Shown here one piece after another: positions 45,475 to 54,375 of a DNA stretch of 62,604 bases. Under the pieces are notes generated by a model. It was not told the origin of the DNA. It saw only the letters and a program-made list of their open reading frames with translations, and searched no databases. A program made the position numbers and the translations under genes. The DNA is taken from NCBI GenBank assembly GCA_026224825.1, contig JAMFRO010000062.1, positions 1-62,604 of the forward strand, in the 5' to 3' direction. The DNA is from a bacterium (GTDB lineage Bacteria > Pseudomonadota > Alphaproteobacteria > Acetobacterales > Acetobacteraceae). Numbering within the stretch: position 1 is the stretch's first letter; the number at the start of each line of letters is the position of its first letter.

Positions 45475-46956
45475 ATGCACAATATGAGCGCCAGTGCCGG
45501 AGCGAAGACCAAGGTTACAGCTTTGCCGGGGGATGGAATTGGCCCTGAGGTGATGGCGGCGACGATGAAGATTCTGGCCGAGGCCGGGGCGCCCATTGAA
45601 TGGGAGGTGGCCGAGGCCGGGGCGGAGGTGTTTAAAAAAGGCTCTGTGACCGGCGTGCCGCGTGAGACGTTGGATAGTATTGCGGCGAATGGGTTGGCGA
45701 TTAAGAGCCCGCTGGAGACGCCTGTGGGGTATGGCGGGAAATCCGCCAATGTGACCTTGCGGAAGTATTTTGAGCTTTATGCCAATATCCGGCCGGTGCG
45801 GGAGCTGCCGGGAATCCAGACGCCTTATACGGGGCGCGGGATTGATATGGTGATCGTGCGCGAGAATGTGGAGGATGTTTATGCCGGGATAGAGCATATG
45901 CAGACCACCACCGTGGCGCAGTGTTTGAAGCTGATGACAGCACCGGGGTGCGAGCGGATTATCCGCGCGGCTTATGGGCTGGCGCAGGCGGAGGGGCGCA
46001 AGCAGGTTATGGTGGCGACCAAGGCGAACATCATGAAGCTGACCGAAGGCATGATGAAGCGCATGGGCGAGAAGGTGGCGCCGGAGTTTCCGGATATTAA
46101 GTCTGGGCATATTATTATTGATAATTGCGCGCATCAGCTTGTGATCAAGCCCGAGGCGTTCGATGTGATCGTGACCTCTAATATGAATGGGGATATTATC
46201 TCGGACCTTGCGGCGGGGCTGGTGGGCGGGTTGGGGATTGCGCCTTCCTCCAATCTTGGTGACCATGCGGCTATGTTTGAGGCGGTGCATGGGTCGGCGC
46301 CGGATATTGCCGGGAAAGGGCTGGCTAATCCTACGGCGCTGCTATCGGCGGCGATTATGCTGTTGCGGCATATTGGCTCATTTGAGGTGGCGGCGACGGT
46401 GGAGCAAGCGTTGTTTATTACGCTGGCGGAGGGGAAGAACCTGACCGGCGACCTGGCGCCGCGCGGGCATGGGGTGGGGACGGATGCGTTTACCGGGCAG
46501 ATTATCGATAATCTGGGGCGGTTCTCGACCATGCCGACGCGTGAGTACAAGCCGTTTGAGCTGAAGACCTGGCCGGAGCTGACGGCGCATATGGAGCCCG
46601 ATACGCGCGAGCTGGTGGGGATTGATGTGTTTCTGGAGACGGATTTGCGGGCTGAGGAGTTGGGCCGGCAGTTGCAGGCGATTGCGCAGGATAGCCCGTT
46701 TACGCTTTCGGGGATTTCTAATCGCGGGGTTTCGGTGTTTCCGCCTACGGGGGGGCAGACGTTTCTGGTGGATCATTTCGCTTGCCGATTTATGTTCAAG
46801 CACCCTATCCCGCTGCTGGCTTCGAAGTCCGAGGGGCAGGCTGAGATTTCGTATCTGGTGCAGCGCATTGGGGCGAAGTTTACATGGATGCATATTGAGA
46901 AGTTGCAGCGGTTTGATGGGAAAGATGCGTTTGAACGGCCGCAGGGGGAAGGTTAA
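45475..46956 (+). CDS. icd: Isocitrate dehydrogenase, alphaproteobacterial type
   Basis: A 493-residue isocitrate dehydrogenase converting isocitrate to 2-oxoglutarate. VTALPGDGIGPEV opens the fold, the substrate set is in SPLETPVGYGGKSANVTLRK (Ser, Asn, Arg), and TSNMNGDIISDLAAGLVGGLG carries the metal Asp residues. GHGVGTDAFTGQIIDN and a C-terminal extension of about 140 residues identify the long alphaproteobacterial subgroup (TIGR02924-like). NAD or NADP use cannot be fixed by eye. ATG 45475 or 45484 could start translation; AGGA favours the first. Confidence 0.93.
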   Translation: MHNMSASAGAKTKVTALPGDGIGPEVMAATMKILAEAGAPIEWEVAEAGAEVFKKGSVTGVPRETLDSIAANGLAIKSPLETPVGYGGKSANVTLRKYFELYANIRPVRELPGIQTPYTGRGIDMVIVRENVEDVYAGIEHMQTTTVAQCLKLMTAPGCERIIRAAYGLAQAEGRKQVMVATKANIMKLTEGMMKRMGEKVAPEFPDIKSGHIIIDNCAHQLVIKPEAFDVIVTSNMNGDIISDLAAGLVGGLGIAPSSNLGDHAAMFEAVHGSAPDIAGKGLANPTALLSAAIMLLRHIGSFEVAATVEQALFITLAEGKNLTGDLAPRGHGVGTDAFTGQIIDNLGRFSTMPTREYKPFELKTWPELTAHMEPDTRELVGIDVFLETDLRAEELGRQLQAIAQDSPFTLSGISNRGVSVFPPTGGQTFLVDHFACRFMFKHPIPLLASKSEGQAEISYLVQRIGAKFTWMHIEKLQRFDGKDAFERPQGEG

Positions 46957-46980
46957 AAAAGCTGCACCAAAAACTTTTAT
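46954..46980 (-). repeat. Small hairpin repeat, stemless remnant
   Basis: AAAAAAGCTGCA then CCAAAAACTTTTAT matches both flanks of the small hairpin family, but the stem is missing. It starts at the icd stop codon. Confidence 0.6.
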
Positions 46981-47010
46981 CAATAGAGCCCTGCTGTCAG
47001 CGCAAGAAGA

Positions 47011-48612
47011 TTACGATGTCGTGTTTAAAATCATCTGTGCCGCCTTCTCCGCGATCATCATGACCGGGGCATTGGTGTTGCCCGAGGTGATGTTGGGCAT
47101 GATGGAGGCATCGGCCACGCGCAATTTGGCGATGCGGTGCACGCGCAGGTCGGCACCCACCACGCTGCCCATGGCGGCGGTGCCGACGGGGTGGAAGATG
47201 CTGGTGGAAATGTCGCCCACGGCTTGGGCCAGTTCGGCGTCACTCTCGTAAGCGGGGCCTGGGCGGAATTCGGACGGGTGGTAGCGCGCCATGGCGGGTT
47301 GGGCGGTGATGCGGCGGGTGATTTTGACGGCCTCGACCGCGACGGCGAGGTCTTCCGGCGTGGCCAGGTAATTGGGCTGGATGCGGGGGGCGGCGGCGTG
47401 ATCTGGTGCGCTGATGTGGACGCTGCCGCGGCTGGTGGGGCGCAAATTGCACACGCTGGCGGTGAAGGCGGGGAATGGGTCCAGCGCGCCGCCGAAGGCT
47501 GCCAGGCTTAAGGGCTGGACGTGGTATTCGAGGTTGGGCGTGGCGAGATGGCTGTGCGAGCGCGTGAAGATGCCGAGCTGGCTGGGGGCCATGGACATGG
47601 GGCCGGAGCGGGCGAACAGATATTCCAGGCCGATGAGCCCTTTGCCGAGCCAGGAGGCGGTGCGGGCGTTTAGGGTGGAGACGTTTTCGATTTTATAGGC
47701 GCAGCGGATTTGCAGATGGTCGTGCAGGTTTTCGCCTACTCCGGGGAGGTGGTGCACGGGTTTTACCCCGAGGGTCTGGAGTTTTTCCGCATCGCCGATG
47801 CCGGAGCGTTGCAGGATGACAGGCGAGCCGATGGCGCCGCTGGCCAGAAGTGTTTCGCCGAGGGCGCGGGCGAAATGCGGTTTGCCGTGCAGGTGGAATA
47901 CGATTCCTGTGGCTTCGCCGTTTTCGATGCGTATGTGATCGACAAGGGCGTGGGTTTGGATGCGCAGGTTGGGGCGTTTGACGATGGGTTTCAGGAAGGC
48001 ATCGGCGGCGCTCCAGCGGCGGCCGCGTTTTTGTGTGACCTCGAAGAAGCCGGAGCCCTCGTTGTCGCCGCCGTTGAAATCGGGCGTTTGGGGGATGCCG
48101 TATTGGGTGGCGGCGGTGCGGAAGGATTCGAGGATTTCCCAGCGCAGGCGCTGTTTTTCCACGCGCAATTCGCCGCCGGTGCCGTGGATGTCGCTGGGGC
48201 CGGCGACATGGTCTTCGGCTTTTTTGAAGAACGGCAGTACGTCGTCCCAGCCCCAACCCTTGTGGCCGGATTGGCGCCAGTTGTCGTAATCCTGGGCCTG
48301 GCCGCGCATGTAGATCATGCCGTTGATGGAGGAGCTGCCGCCGAGAACGCGGCCGCGCGGGTAGTTGATCTGGCGGGCGTTGAGGTGGGGCTCGGGCTCG
48401 GTTTTGAAGCACCAGTCCGTGCGCGGGTTGCCGATGCAATATAGATAGCCGACGGGGATTTTGATCCAGAGGTAATTATCGGAGCCGCCGGCTTCCAGCA
48501 GCAGGATCTTGTGGCTTGGGTTGGCGCTGAGGCGGTTGGCCAGGACACAGCCGGCGCTGCCTGCGCCGATGATGATGTAATCGTACGTGCCAAAATCCGC
48601 CGGTTCGGTCAT
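47011..48612 (-). CDS. GMC-family alcohol (choline dehydrogenase-like) dehydrogenase
   Basis: A 533-residue GMC flavoprotein. The FAD motif is [18 protein letters not shown], the second family signature is [15 protein letters not shown], and the C-terminus has [10 protein letters not shown] (active-site His) and [16 protein letters not shown]. It probably oxidises an alcohol to an aldehyde in the cytoplasm or at the membrane; choline itself is not implied. Start ATG 48612 has AGGGGGA upstream, preferred to the open frame at 48672. It stands at the edge of the catabolic region. Confidence 0.9.
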   Translation of the reverse strand: MTEPADFGTYDYIIIGAGSAGCVLANRLSANPSHKILLLEAGGSDNYLWIKIPVGYLYCIGNPRTDWCFKTEPEPHLNARQINYPRGRVLGGSSSINGMIYMRGQAQDYDNWRQSGHKGWGWDDVLPFFKKAEDHVAGPSDIHGTGGELRVEKQRLRWEILESFRTAATQYGIPQTPDFNGGDNEGSGFFEVTQKRGRRWSAADAFLKPIVKRPNLRIQTHALVDHIRIENGEATGIVFHLHGKPHFARALGETLLASGAIGSPVILQRSGIGDAEKLQTLGVKPVHHLPGVGENLHDHLQIRCAYKIENVSTLNARTASWLGKGLIGLEYLFARSGPMSMAPSQLGIFTRSHSHLATPNLEYHVQPLSLAAFGGALDPFPAFTASVCNLRPTSRGSVHISAPDHAAAPRIQPNYLATPEDLAVAVEAVKITRRITAQPAMARYHPSEFRPGPAYESDAELAQAVGDISTSIFHPVGTAAMGSVVGADLRVHRIAKLRVADASIMPNITSGNTNAPVMMIAEKAAQMILNTTS

Positions 48613-48731
48613 GTGTCCCCCTGCGGCCGTATAGCCTGGCCTGCCGGCTTCCCGGTTACGTAGGAGCGTCATATTTTGTCAATGACGGCCATTTTGCTGT
48701 TAGGCTGCGGGGGCGCCGGGGAGGGTGTTAT

Positions 48732-49130
48732 ATGAAAGAGCGGAATTACCAGATTGCGCGGGATTATTTTGCCGCCGTGAGCAAGGGCGTGCTGCCGGAT
48801 GAGATGCTGACGGCGGATATGACCGGCTGGATTACCACTGGCGGGAGCATGGACAAGGCCGCTTATCAAAACCTGGTGACGATTTTGGCCAAAATGCTGG
48901 ATGGGCCGTTGGTTTTCACCATCCATTCCCTCACCGCCGATGAGGACAGGGTGATCGCCGAGGCAACATCCGAGGGGCGGCTGATCAATGGCGAGAGCTA
49001 CCATCAGACCTATGTGTTCATCTTCCGCATCCGGGATGGGAGGATTGCCGCTGTGGCGGAGCATTATAATGCGCTGATCGCGCGGGAAAAACTGGTGCCG
49101 TTGATGGCGGAGGCGGCCGGACGCCCGTGA
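48732..49130 (+). CDS. SnoaL-like / NTF2-fold protein
   Basis: A 132-residue protein of the SnoaL/ketosteroid isomerase-like NTF2 fold. AMLDGPLVFTIHSLTADEDR, VIAEATSEGRLINGESYH and IFRIRDGRIAAVAEHYN are typical strands. Family members are isomerases, cyclases or binding proteins; the activity is not determined. It is divergent from the GMC gene and 70 bp upstream of the TcuA-like gene, with which it may be cotranscribed. Confidence 0.85.
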   Translation: MKERNYQIARDYFAAVSKGVLPDEMLTADMTGWITTGGSMDKAAYQNLVTILAKMLDGPLVFTIHSLTADEDRVIAEATSEGRLINGESYHQTYVFIFRIRDGRIAAVAEHYNALIAREKLVPLMAEAAGRP

Positions 49131-49202
49131 TTTTTGGCTTGCGTACGATTGTATACATGACTATACGCGGACCGGACTGAGGCATCACGCGGGAGTAGAA
49201 TC

Positions 49203-50825
49203 ATGGCAACAGCACATTATGACGTCATCATCGTAGGGGCCGGCAATGCTGCGCTCGCGGCCGCGGTTTCCGCGCGGGAAAATGGGGCGGCGCGTGTGCT
49301 GGTGCTGGAAAAGGCGCCGCGGGAGATGCGGGGCGGGAATACGCATTGGAGCGGCGGCGTGCTGCGGTTTGCTTTTGACGACCCGCGCGAGATTGGGCCG
49401 CTGCTGCCGAATGTGGAGCAGGAGTTTGAGGATTTTTACGAGGGTATTCAGCCTTACACCAAGGCGGATTTCCATGGCGATTTGATGCGCGTGACCAATG
49501 GGCAGACCGACCCTGTGCTGTCGCGCGTGCTGGTGGATAATTCCAAGGAGACGGTGTTCTGGATGTCCGAGGTCGGCAAGGTGCCGATGGAGCCTTCCGT
49601 GTCGCTGACCGGGGTGCGCAGGGGCAATAAGATTATCTGGGCGCGCGGGCTGGTGGTGCGGGCTGAGCATGAGGGCGTGGGGCTTTCTGCTGCCTGGTTC
49701 AGCACGGCTGAGGCATGGGGCGTGGAGATACGTTATAGCTCTGCTGTGACGACGTTGCTGATCGATGAGACCGGCGCTGTGAGCGGCGTGAAGGTGCGTG
49801 GCGAGAACGGGATTGAGGAAATTGACGGCGATGCCGTGGTCCTCGGTTGTGGCGGGTTTGAGGCGAATGTGCAGATGCGGACGCAGCATATCGGCCCGCT
49901 GGTGGGTGCTGCGAAAGTGCGTGGTACACCGTATAACCAGGGCGATGGGCTGCGCATGGCGATGAATGATGCCGGCGCCATGCCCTGGGGGCAGTGGAGC
50001 GGTTGCCATGCCACGCCGATTTCCGCCGATTGGGGGAATTATGCGCCGCGTGAGCTTACTGACCGTTCCAACCGGCTGAGCTATCTTTACGGGGTGATGA
50101 TCAACCGTAATGGTAAGCGGTTTGTGAATGAGGGTGAGGATGGGGCGATGTTCACCTATGCCAAATATGGGCGGGCGGTGCTGGCTGAGCCTGGGGCCAA
50201 GGCTTATCAGATTTTTGACTCTCAGACGAAACATTTGCTGGAGCCGCGCTATGGGACCAGCGAGCCGCTGGTGGCTGATACGCTGGAAGCGCTGATCGCG
50301 CAGATGGATATTGACGATAAGGCTCAGGCTTTGCGTACGGTGAATGAGTATAATGCGGCTGCGAAGTCCGCGGCCGATGGGTTTGATCCGACGCAGAAGG
50401 ATGGGGTTGCGTCTACCGGGTTGAATCCGGAGAAGACGAACTGGGCTATTAAGCTCGAGAAGGGGCCGTTTTACGCTTATACCTGCACCGGCGGGATTAC
50501 GTTTACCTTTGGCGGCATCAAGATCGATGAGCATGCGCGGGTGATTGGTACGGATTGGCGGCCGATCCCTGGGCTGCTGGCTTGCGGTGAGATGGTGGGC
50601 GGGTTGTTTTATGACAATTACCCGGCCGGTACGGGGCTTGTCTCGGGTGCTACCTTTGGGCGCATTGCCGGGCGGACGGCGGCGAGCAAGGGGGCGAATT
50701 TGTCCCAGGCCGTGACGGCGCCTGAGGCTTTGCCGGGGCGTATGGCGGTGGTGCATAATCAGGCGCTGGAAGCAGCACCGCAGGCGCCGGGCAATACGCT
50801 GGTGGAGACTGGCTGGGTTCCTTAA
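49203..50825 (+). CDS. FAD-dependent dehydrogenase, TcuA-like
   Basis: A 540-residue flavoprotein of the fumarate reductase/succinate dehydrogenase flavoprotein superfamily, most like the tricarballylate dehydrogenase TcuA and 3-ketosteroid dehydrogenase-like enzymes. The FAD motif is VIIVGAGNAALAAAVSARENG, then RGGNTHWSGG and near the end FDNYPAGTG-like YDNYPAGTGLVSGATFGRIAG. It probably removes two hydrogens next to a carbonyl or carboxyl group. A 16-bp tandem duplication spans its stop codon. Confidence 0.88.
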   Translation: MATAHYDVIIVGAGNAALAAAVSARENGAARVLVLEKAPREMRGGNTHWSGGVLRFAFDDPREIGPLLPNVEQEFEDFYEGIQPYTKADFHGDLMRVTNGQTDPVLSRVLVDNSKETVFWMSEVGKVPMEPSVSLTGVRRGNKIIWARGLVVRAEHEGVGLSAAWFSTAEAWGVEIRYSSAVTTLLIDETGAVSGVKVRGENGIEEIDGDAVVLGCGGFEANVQMRTQHIGPLVGAAKVRGTPYNQGDGLRMAMNDAGAMPWGQWSGCHATPISADWGNYAPRELTDRSNRLSYLYGVMINRNGKRFVNEGEDGAMFTYAKYGRAVLAEPGAKAYQIFDSQTKHLLEPRYGTSEPLVADTLEALIAQMDIDDKAQALRTVNEYNAAAKSAADGFDPTQKDGVASTGLNPEKTNWAIKLEKGPFYAYTCTGGITFTFGGIKIDEHARVIGTDWRPIPGLLACGEMVGGLFYDNYPAGTGLVSGATFGRIAGRTAASKGANLSQAVTAPEALPGRMAVVHNQALEAAPQAPGNTLVETGWVP

Positions 50826-50849
50826 AAGTTGGGTTCCTTAAAAAGAGCG

Positions 50850-50907
50850 AAAGTTTTTGAAGGATGTGTGGAGGAGGTTTTTCAAAAAACCTTCTCCAAG
50901 AAAAGCT
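50850..50907 (+). repeat. Small hairpin repeat, divergent copy
   Basis: AAAGTTTTTGAAGG is followed by a 13-bp stem pairing 50870-50882 with 50885-50897 (one wobble), then AAGAAAAGCTGG. Flanks match the small hairpin family loosely; the stem sequence is different again. Confidence 0.65.
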
Positions 50908-50932
50908 GGGCACGGAAAACGGGGGGCGAAAA

Positions 50933-51925
50933 ATGATCCACGATAGTAACGGCAAATCCTACCTCATCACTGGCGGTGCCAGTTTGATCGGCTCGCATAT
51001 TGCGGATGCGCTTCTGGCGGCGGGGGCCGGCGAGGTGCGGCTGTTGGATAATTTTTCTCTGGGTACACCGGGCACGATCGCGCATCTGGAACATGATGCG
51101 CGGGTGAAACTTTTGCGGGGCGATATTCTGCGGCTCAATGAGATCATCGATGCTGCTGTTGGCACGGATGGGATTTTTGCGCTTGCGGGGTTCCTTACCA
51201 TTCCCATGGCGCAGCAGATGCCGCTGGGTGTAGCGGTGAATACCACGGGCATGGTGAATACGCTGGAAGCGGCGCGGATTGCCAAGGTAAGGCGGGTTAT
51301 TTTTTCGTCCTCCGTCGCGGCTTACGGCGGTACGGTGGCGGATGTGCTTACGGAGGACGCGCCTACGACGCTGGCGACGGCTTCGCCGCTTTCCGCTGTG
51401 TATGGCAGTTCCAAGCTTCTGGGTGAGAATCTTGGCTTGTTCTACCAGCAGAAATTCGGGGTGGAATTCAACGCCCTGCGGTTTTCATCGGTGTATGGCG
51501 AGCGGCAGCATGAGCGGGCGATCAATGCCAATGGCATTGCTGCCATGTATGAGGCGATCCGCCGGGGCGAGGCGCCGGTGATCGCCGGTGATGGCCAGGA
51601 GGTGCATGATTATATTCATGTGGCCGATGTGGCTTCGGGCTGTGTGGCTGCGATGCTGAACGGTACGGGGGGGAATGTTTTGAACCTTGTGACCGGGGTG
51701 GATTCCACGCTGACCGAGGTTGCGCGTATTTTGCTGGATGTTTGCGGGGTGACGGGCGTGGAGCCGGTGTACGCTACGGATGAGCGGCAGATTAAAACGG
51801 CTGGCGGGAATCATCTGGGCTTCAGCCCGGCGAAGGCCAGGGATAAAATCTCTTGGGCGGCGCAGGTGGATTTGCGGGAGGGGCTGCGCCGTTATGTGGC
51901 CTGGCGCGATGGAGCCGCGGCATGA
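50933..51925 (+). CDS. NAD-dependent epimerase/dehydratase
   Basis: A 330-residue extended short-chain dehydrogenase of the UDP-glucose 4-epimerase type. The NAD motif is YLITGGASLIGSHIADAL; the catalytic Ser region is VIFSSSVAAYGG and the Tyr-x3-Lys is in SAVYGSSKLLGE. The frame is open from 50864 but ATG 50933 fits GGGGGGCG upstream. It overlaps the aldehyde dehydrogenase gene by ATGA. In this context the substrate may be a non-nucleotide intermediate; that is not resolved. Confidence 0.85.
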   Translation: MIHDSNGKSYLITGGASLIGSHIADALLAAGAGEVRLLDNFSLGTPGTIAHLEHDARVKLLRGDILRLNEIIDAAVGTDGIFALAGFLTIPMAQQMPLGVAVNTTGMVNTLEAARIAKVRRVIFSSSVAAYGGTVADVLTEDAPTTLATASPLSAVYGSSKLLGENLGLFYQQKFGVEFNALRFSSVYGERQHERAINANGIAAMYEAIRRGEAPVIAGDGQEVHDYIHVADVASGCVAAMLNGTGGNVLNLVTGVDSTLTEVARILLDVCGVTGVEPVYATDERQIKTAGGNHLGFSPAKARDKISWAAQVDLREGLRRYVAWRDGAAA

Positions 51926-53388
51926 AGTATGATCTGTTCATCAATAATGAGGCTGTAGCCGGGGCCGAGACTTTCGCGTCGATTAACCCTTATACTGGCG
52001 GGGCCTGGGCGGATGTGCCGCAGGCTTCCGCGGCCCAGGTGGCGGATGCCATTGCCGCCGCGCGGCATGCTTTTAATACCAACTGGCGCAAGACCACGGG
52101 GAAAACCCGTGGGCAGTTGCTGCATAGGCTGGCGGATTTGCTGGAGGCGAATGCACAGCGGTTGGGGGTGGTGGAGAGTACGGATAACGGGAAGATTATT
52201 CGCGAGACCAGCAACCAGATGGTGTTTGCTGCTCGTGCTTACCGGTTTTTTGCAGGTGCGGCGGATAAGATTTTTGGCGATACGATTCCGCTGGACCAGC
52301 CGGATGTGTTCGATTTTACCCGGCGTGAACCGCTGGGGGTTGCGGTGCTGATTACGGCGTGGAATTCGCCGCTGAGCCTGCTTGCGAATAAATTGGCCCC
52401 TGCCCTGGCGGCTGGTAATTGCGTTGTCATCAAACCATCGGAACATGCTTCGGTTTCGACGCTGGAGTTTGCTCAGCTTATCCGCGAGGCTGGTTTTCCG
52501 CCGGGCGTGGTTAATGTGGTTACCGGGGATTACCGTACGGGCCAGGCGCTGCTTACCTCCGGGCGGGTTGATAAGGTTAGTTTTACCGGCAGCCCGAATG
52601 TTGGGCGGCAGATTGCAGCCGATGCGGGGCGGGCGTTGATTCCGGTGACGCTGGAGCTGGGGGGGAAGTCTCCCAATATTATTTTTGAGGATGCTAATCT
52701 CGACCGTGCCGTGGTTGGGGCGCTGGCTGGGATTTTTGGTGCCACGGGGCAGACTTGTGTGGCGGGATCGCGGCTGCTGGTGCAGCGCTCGGTGTACAAG
52801 CAAGTTGCCACGCGGCTGGCCGCGCGGGCGCAGGCGATTAAACTGGGCGATCCGCTGGACGTGGCCACTGAGATGGGCACGGCGGCCAATGAGCCGCAGT
52901 TCAGGCGTATTCTCAAAATGATCGAGGATGCGAAATCTGGCGGTGCGACGCTTTTCACGGGTGGTAATGCGGCTAAAGGGCCAGGGTTGGACACGGGGTT
53001 TTTCATCGAGCCTACTATTTTTACCGATGTTTCAAATGATATGGTCATTGCGCGGGAAGAGGTTTTTGGGCCGGTGCTTTCCATTATACCGTTCGATACG
53101 GAGGAGGAGGCCGTGGCGATTGCCAATGACACGGTTTATGGGCTGGCCTCTGGCGTTTGGACGAGCAATCTCAGCCGTGCGATGCGGATGATCCGGGCGA
53201 TCGAGGCTGGGACGGTTTGGGTTAATACCTATCGCGTTGTCTCCGCTATGGCGCCGTTTGGCGGGTATAAGGAATCCGGGTTTGGCAAGGAACGCGGTGT
53301 GGCAGCACTTGAGGAGTTTTTGCAGACCAAGAATGTGATGATCGATTTCTCGGAAGAGGAGCGTGATCCGTTCGCGATCAAAACCTAA
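51922..53388 (+). CDS. NAD(P)-dependent aldehyde dehydrogenase
   Basis: A 488-residue ALDH-superfamily enzyme. The general base Glu lies in LELGGKSPN, the nucleophile Cys in GQTCVAGSRL, and the cofactor lysine in IKPSEHASVS. MGTAANEPQF and the C-terminal GYKESGFGKERG are typical. It oxidises an aldehyde to an acid, probably the product of an adjacent dehydrogenase. It is coupled to the epimerase gene by overlap and followed by a GntR regulator. Confidence 0.93.
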   Translation: MKYDLFINNEAVAGAETFASINPYTGGAWADVPQASAAQVADAIAAARHAFNTNWRKTTGKTRGQLLHRLADLLEANAQRLGVVESTDNGKIIRETSNQMVFAARAYRFFAGAADKIFGDTIPLDQPDVFDFTRREPLGVAVLITAWNSPLSLLANKLAPALAAGNCVVIKPSEHASVSTLEFAQLIREAGFPPGVVNVVTGDYRTGQALLTSGRVDKVSFTGSPNVGRQIAADAGRALIPVTLELGGKSPNIIFEDANLDRAVVGALAGIFGATGQTCVAGSRLLVQRSVYKQVATRLAARAQAIKLGDPLDVATEMGTAANEPQFRRILKMIEDAKSGGATLFTGGNAAKGPGLDTGFFIEPTIFTDVSNDMVIAREEVFGPVLSIIPFDTEEEAVAIANDTVYGLASGVWTSNLSRAMRMIRAIEAGTVWVNTYRVVSAMAPFGGYKESGFGKERGVAALEEFLQTKNVMIDFSEEERDPFAIKT

Positions 53389-53454
53389 GGCTTGTTACAG
53401 CATCTACCGGCGGCTAGGGTTGGCAATGGCATTTTTTGGCATGAGGCACGGCTG

Positions 53455-54180
53455 ATGGACCGCGAGCCACCGATGGGTGAGGCTGGCGGCGGGCGGGCGG
53501 CGTGGGCTTATGAGATGCTGCATGATGCGATCCGGGAGGGGAGCATCGAGCCGGGGCAGCGGCTGATGGAGCTGGAGGTTTCCGCCTGGCTGAAGATGAG
53601 CCGCACGCCGGTGCGCGAGGCCATGCGGCGGTTGCAGGCGGAGGGCATGCTGGAGCATGCGGCCGGTGGGGGCATGTCCGTGGTGTTGTATGATCTGCGC
53701 GCGATTGACGAATTTTATGCGATGCGCGAGCGGCTGGAGGGCACGGCTGCTGCCCTGGCGGCGCAGAATGCGGATGAGACGGAGATTCGAATTCTCTCCG
53801 CCACGCTGGATGCGATGCGGGCGCTGCCGGCGGATGCAAGGATGCATGCGCGTGAGAACCAGGTGTTTCATGAGCAGATTTACCGGGCGGCGCGGAATAG
53901 GTTTTTGCTGAAGAGTTTGCAGTCTCTGCTCAATTTTGTGCCGCTGCTGGGGCCTACGACTTATACCGCGCCGGGGCGGATTGATCATGCGCTGGCGGAG
54001 CATGTGGAGATTGTGGATGCGATCCGGGCGCGTGATCCGGCGCGGGCGGAAGAGGCGATTCGCACGCATATACGGCATTCGCATGAGAGCCGGATTTTGG
54101 TGGTATCGGATAGTGTGCGCAATGCGGTGCAGAAGCGCTCGCAGCGGCCGGATTTGGGTACGGTGCTGCGGAAAAGTTGA
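53455..54180 (+). CDS. GntR-family regulator (FadR/FCD type)
   Basis: A 241-residue regulator with an N-terminal winged helix (MLHDAIREGSIEPGQRLMEL, then RTPVREAMRRLQAEGML) and a C-terminal all-helical FCD ligand domain. The FCD metal ligands are plausible in FHEQIYRAARNR and the C-terminal IRTHIRHSHES. GntR-FadR proteins repress catabolic genes until a substrate acid binds. Start ATG 53455 has GAGG upstream. Its place directly after the aldehyde dehydrogenase suggests control of the preceding epimerase and dehydrogenase unit. Confidence 0.9.
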   Translation: MDREPPMGEAGGGRAAWAYEMLHDAIREGSIEPGQRLMELEVSAWLKMSRTPVREAMRRLQAEGMLEHAAGGGMSVVLYDLRAIDEFYAMRERLEGTAAALAAQNADETEIRILSATLDAMRALPADARMHARENQVFHEQIYRAARNRFLLKSLQSLLNFVPLLGPTTYTAPGRIDHALAEHVEIVDAIRARDPARAEEAIRTHIRHSHESRILVVSDSVRNAVQKRSQRPDLGTVLRKS

Positions 54181-54224
54181 GGGATTTGTTTTAAGGTTTC
54201 CCTGGTGATTTTGTTCGTCCTTCC

Positions 54225-54298
54225 CGCGAAAGCGAGAGCCCGTGAGTCCTGCAGCCGAGGGCGCGAGAGATCCCCGCCTTCGCGGGGATGACGAGGGG
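54225..54298. repeat. REP-like palindromes
   Basis: CCCGCGAAAGCG at 54233 and the palindrome ATCCCCGC-CTTC-GCGGGGAT at 54270-54289 are the same kind as the hairpin at 6625. They lie in the GntR-thiolase spacer with convergent genes on both sides. Confidence 0.7.
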
Positions 54299-54324
54299 CG
54301 CGGGGGGAAGCCCCCGGCCCAAAG

Positions 54325-54375
54325 TTATAAAAGTTTTTGGTGTCGCTTTTTTTAAAAAGCGACTGCTTTTTCTTA
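54325..54375 (+). repeat. Small hairpin repeat, copy D
   Basis: AAAAGTTTTTGGTG, perfect stem TCGCTTTTT (54343-54351), loop TT, arm AAAAAGCGA (54354-54362), then CTGCTTTTTCTTA. It ends at the stop of the thiolase gene and could terminate both convergent transcripts. Confidence 0.85.

Noticed and set aside
43885..46290. The 801-residue version of the Sel1 protein
   Set aside because: The extra 333 residues are antisense to icd. A signal peptide and RBS place the start at 45291.
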